In this document: piece after piece, positions 21,028 to 23,443 of the stretch | How the letters are laid out: every line of letters begins with the position of its first letter | Position numbering within the stretch: position 1 is the stretch's first letter | Assembly (NCBI GenBank): GCA_018263655.1 | Contig: JAANWY010000170.1 | Coordinates: 1-23,443, forward strand | Reading direction: 5' to 3' | Origin: Anaerolineales bacterium | Lineage (GTDB): Bacteria; Chloroflexota; Anaerolineae; Epilineales; JAANWY01 | Length of the DNA: 23,443 nucleotides | Notes under the pieces: model-generated | Seen by the model: only the letters and a program-made list of their open reading frames with translations | What the model was told of the DNA's origin: nothing | Database searches by the model: none | Program-made: the position numbers and the translations under genes

Positions 21028-23443
21028 CTAAGAAACGCGTTCAACGCCAAGTGTAATGGTTTCGGTGTCGATGTCAAAGCGACCGGACGTGACGCCGGCC
21101 GGCGGTACCCCTTCGACGAAATCGTCGGTGAGTGTCTCTTCCGCAATATAGTCGGCGTGCTCAGCGAGGACCGAAGCCAGCCCCTCGCTCGCCCGGAAGT
21201 ACGTTCGAATCCGGTCATCCAATTCGAAGTCGGCGTCTTTGCGCAGCGACTGAACGCGCCGGACAACCTCGCGCGCCAGGCCTTCCCGGATCAGCTCCTC
21301 CGTGAGTTCCGTCTCAATTCCGACGACCATCCCGCCGTCCTCAGCCACGGCGAAGCCGGCTTTGTCCACTGTGTCGACCTGGATCTCCTCGGGCAGGAGA
21401 TGGAGTGTCTCCCCGTCAGCGTGCACCTCGACGGGTTCGCCGGCCTCTACGCGTCGCACCACAGCGTCAGCCGGCAGATCGGCCAGCGCCTCCGCAACTT
21501 GCGGGAGCAAGGCGCCGTATTTCGGTCCCAGTTTAGCGTGTACCGGCTTTACCTCGTAATCCACCAAGTCCTCTGCGTCCACGAAGCGCAGTTCCTTGAC
21601 ATTCAACTCCTCTTTGAGCTGGTCGGCCAGCGCCTCGAGCGCTTTCTGTTCAGCCGGCGTCCGGGTCTTCACCAGCGCCGCAACCAGCGGCTGCCGGACC
21701 TTGATCTGAGCCTTGTTGCGCGCTGCGTGGCCCAGACTGGCCACCCCCATCGTCAGCCGGGTGTGGAACGAGAGTGTCTCGTCGATGAGGGCCGCATTGT
21801 ACATCGGGAAATCCGCTAGATGCACACTCGCCGGGGCATCCGCGTCCACGGCTCGGACTAGATTCTGATACATCGCCTCGGATGTGAACGGCATGAAGGG
21901 CGCCATCAGCTTGCTGAGCGTGACCAGGGCCTCGTATAGTGTCTGGTAAGCGGCCGCCTTGTCGGTGTCCTGCGCACTCTTCCAGAAACGCCGGCGTGAT
22001 CGCCGCACGTACCAGTTACTGAGATCATCGACGAAGTCCTGGATGGGGCGCGCGGCGCCGGTCACATCGTAGTTCGCCAGGCTCTTGTCCACGTGTCGAA
22101 CCAGCGCATGGAGCTCGGTCAGGACCCAGCGATCCAGCGCCGGCCGCTCCGCTACCGGTACCTCCTCGCTCGTCGTCGGCCCGAATGCGTCGATGTTAGC
22201 ATAGGTAACGAAGAAACTGTACGTGTTCCACAGCGTCAGCAGGAACTTGCGCACCACCTCGCCGACCAGATCGACTGAGAATCGCCGTGACTCCCCAGGC
22301 TGCGAGGCTGTGTACAAGTACCAGCGCAACGCATCGGCGCCGTGTACATCGAGCACCGACCAAGGATCAACGACGTTGCCCTTGGACTTGGACATCTTCT
22401 CTCCCTTTTCGTCCAGGATTAGGCCGAGACACACGCAGTTCAAGAAACAGGGCTCGCCAAATAGCAACGTCGACTCGGCGTGCAAGGAGTAGAACCACCC
22501 GCGTGTCTGATCGACAGCCTCGCAGATGAAGTCCGCTGGGAACTGCTCCTCGAACACCTCCTGATTCTCAAACGGGTAGTGCCACTGGGCCACAGGCATG
22601 GCGCCCGAGTCGAACCAGACGTCGATGAGTTCCGGCACGCGATGCATCTTTCCGTCGCACTTCTCGCAATTCAGCAACACTTCATCAACGTAGGGACGGT
22701 GTAGGTCCAGATCGTCCAGTGGCCGGCCGGCGCGCTCTTCCAGCTCCCGCACACCGCTGACCATCACCATGTCGGCGCACTTGTCACACACCCAGATCGG
22801 CAGCGGCGTCCCCCAGTAACGCTCGCGGCCCAACGCCCAATCGACGTTGTTCTCCAACCAGTTGCCAAAACGACCATGTTTGATGTGATCCGGCACCCAG
22901 TTGATCTTGTCATTGTTGTCCAACAATTGGTCCTTGAGACGTGTCGTCTCGATGAACCACGTCGAGCGGGCGTAGTACAGCAACGGCGAATCGCACCGCC
23001 AGCAGAATGGATACGTGTGCGTGTAGATACCAGAATCGTACAATAGGCCACGGTTCTTGAGTTCCTCGGTGATTTGCGGATCAGCCTGCTTTACGAAGAC
23101 GCCGCGCCACGGCGTGACAGCGTCGATAAACTCGCCGCGCTCGTTCACGGTTTGGAGTACCGGCAGATCATGTTCTTGACCGACCTCCATGTCCTCGGCG
23201 CCGAAAGCCGGCGCGATGTGTACGATACCCGTTCCCTCCTCCGTCGACACGAAATCGCCTGGAACCAGGTAGTGGGCATCTTTGTCCGTCGGCAAGAACG
23301 TGAACAGTGGCTGGTAGTGCATCCCCAGATCCAGCATCTCCTGGCCCTTCACGACGTGGGTGATCTCGTAACTCTGCCCCGAGCCCGTCGAAGGGTCACC
23401 TTTGATCACCTCATCGATGAGATCGCGCGCCAGGATCAAGCGC
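21028..23443 (-). CDS. ileS: isoleucyl-tRNA synthetase, 5' part missing (partial)
   Basis: The frame is open to the window edge, so the N-terminus with the HIGH motif is outside; about 804 residues are visible. Seen in order are the end of the editing domain, the catalytic domain with GRERYWGTPLPIW and WFDSGAMPVAQWHY, Cys pairs CDKC and CEKC, the KMSKS loop (GEKMSKSKGNVVDPW), the anticodon-binding helical domain (DDLSNWYVRRSRRRFW) and a C-terminal DUF5915-like extension ending in LGVERVS. The GRERYWGTP catalytic type and the lack of a C-terminal zinc finger indicate the eukaryote-like type 2 enzyme, a class that includes mupirocin-resistant forms. A short PSTGSGQ insertion lies near the visible N-terminus. 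It heads the ileS-dksA-lspA-rluD group. Confidence 0.96.
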   Translation of the reverse strand, partial: RLILARDLIDEVIKGDPSTGSGQSYEITHVVKGQEMLDLGMHYQPLFTFLPTDKDAHYLVPGDFVSTEEGTGIVHIAPAFGAEDMEVGQEHDLPVLQTVNERGEFIDAVTPWRGVFVKQADPQITEELKNRGLLYDSGIYTHTYPFCWRCDSPLLYYARSTWFIETTRLKDQLLDNNDKINWVPDHIKHGRFGNWLENNVDWALGRERYWGTPLPIWVCDKCADMVMVSGVRELEERAGRPLDDLDLHRPYVDEVLLNCEKCDGKMHRVPELIDVWFDSGAMPVAQWHYPFENQEVFEEQFPADFICEAVDQTRGWFYSLHAESTLLFGEPCFLNCVCLGLILDEKGEKMSKSKGNVVDPWSVLDVHGADALRWYLYTASQPGESRRFSVDLVGEVVRKFLLTLWNTYSFFVTYANIDAFGPTTSEEVPVAERPALDRWVLTELHALVRHVDKSLANYDVTGAARPIQDFVDDLSNWYVRRSRRRFWKSAQDTDKAAAYQTLYEALVTLSKLMAPFMPFTSEAMYQNLVRAVDADAPASVHLADFPMYNAALIDETLSFHTRLTMGVASLGHAARNKAQIKVRQPLVAALVKTRTPAEQKALEALADQLKEELNVKELRFVDAEDLVDYEVKPVHAKLGPKYGALLPQVAEALADLPADAVVRRVEAGEPVEVHADGETLHLLPEEIQVDTVDKAGFAVAEDGGMVVGIETELTEELIREGLAREVVRRVQSLRKDADFELDDRIRTYFRASEGLASVLAEHADYIAEETLTDDFVEGVPPAGVTSGRFDIDTETITLGVERVS
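23374..23395 (-). repeat. in-frame PSTGSGQ-type repeat insertion in ileS
   Basis: On the minus strand CCCTTCGACGGGCTCGGGG followed by CAG encodes PSTGSGQ between IKGD and SYEITHVVKG. The nucleotide unit is close to the CTCGACAGGCTC segment in the MITE-like element at 6634-6826, and is a family I recall as dispersed in Chloroflexota genomes. Confidence 0.6.

Overview
The window looks like chromosomal DNA of a Chloroflexota bacterium (Anaerolineae-like). This is an inference from several signs: secreted and membrane proteins with long Thr-Pro linkers, an ECF sigma factor paired with a DUF5667/DUF5666-type anti-sigma factor, beta-propeller proteins ending in a YLPVIL-like motif, a eukaryote-like (type 2) isoleucyl-tRNA synthetase carrying a PSTGSGQ repeat insertion, and many intergenic inverted repeats. 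There is no rRNA, CRISPR array, phage or transposase gene.

Positions 1-12,500 are accessory and surface-oriented. A membrane-anchored Ig-like protein (125-871, +) converges on a minus-strand block. In transcription order that block is: ECF sigma factor (9091-8555), its membrane anti-sigma factor with DUF5666 domains (8546-6900), a 193-bp MITE-like insertion, an 871-aa secreted protein with four Cys-containing repeats plus DUF5666-like repeats (6579-3964), and two tandem secreted seven-repeat beta-propeller proteins (3937-2357, 2239-962). The gene order suggests a sigma/anti-sigma pair controlling surface proteins. Upstream of it lies a separate minus-strand gene (12476-9603) that fuses pentapeptide repeats, membrane helices, a PPC-like domain and a fibronectin type III domain.

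Positions 12,500-18,900 hold a divergent promoter region with a large perfect palindrome, an N-acetylmuramoyl-L-alanine amidase (+), a convergent DUF1461/Lit-family membrane protein (-), the canonical tig-clpP-clpX chaperone-protease cluster (-), a second copy of the palindromic element, tRNA-Leu(UAG) (-) with a consensus promoter and terminator, and tatA (+).

Positions 18,900-23,443 hold an ileS - dksA/traR-like - lspA - rluD cluster (-), with ileS cut by the window edge.

The most interesting non-coding structure is a dispersed element present twice (about 12,608-12,766 and 18,191-18,303, opposite orientations). The flanks are conserved, while the central 54-bp and 50-bp palindromes differ in sequence yet are both perfectly self-complementary, as expected if a cruciform or RNA hairpin is under selection. 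Other small mobile or repeat signals are the MITE-like element at 6634-6826, the GTGATAGGGT repeats around 14,754-14,830 and inside lspA, an AT-rich hairpin at 13,926-13,985, and the PSTGSGQ insertion in ileS.
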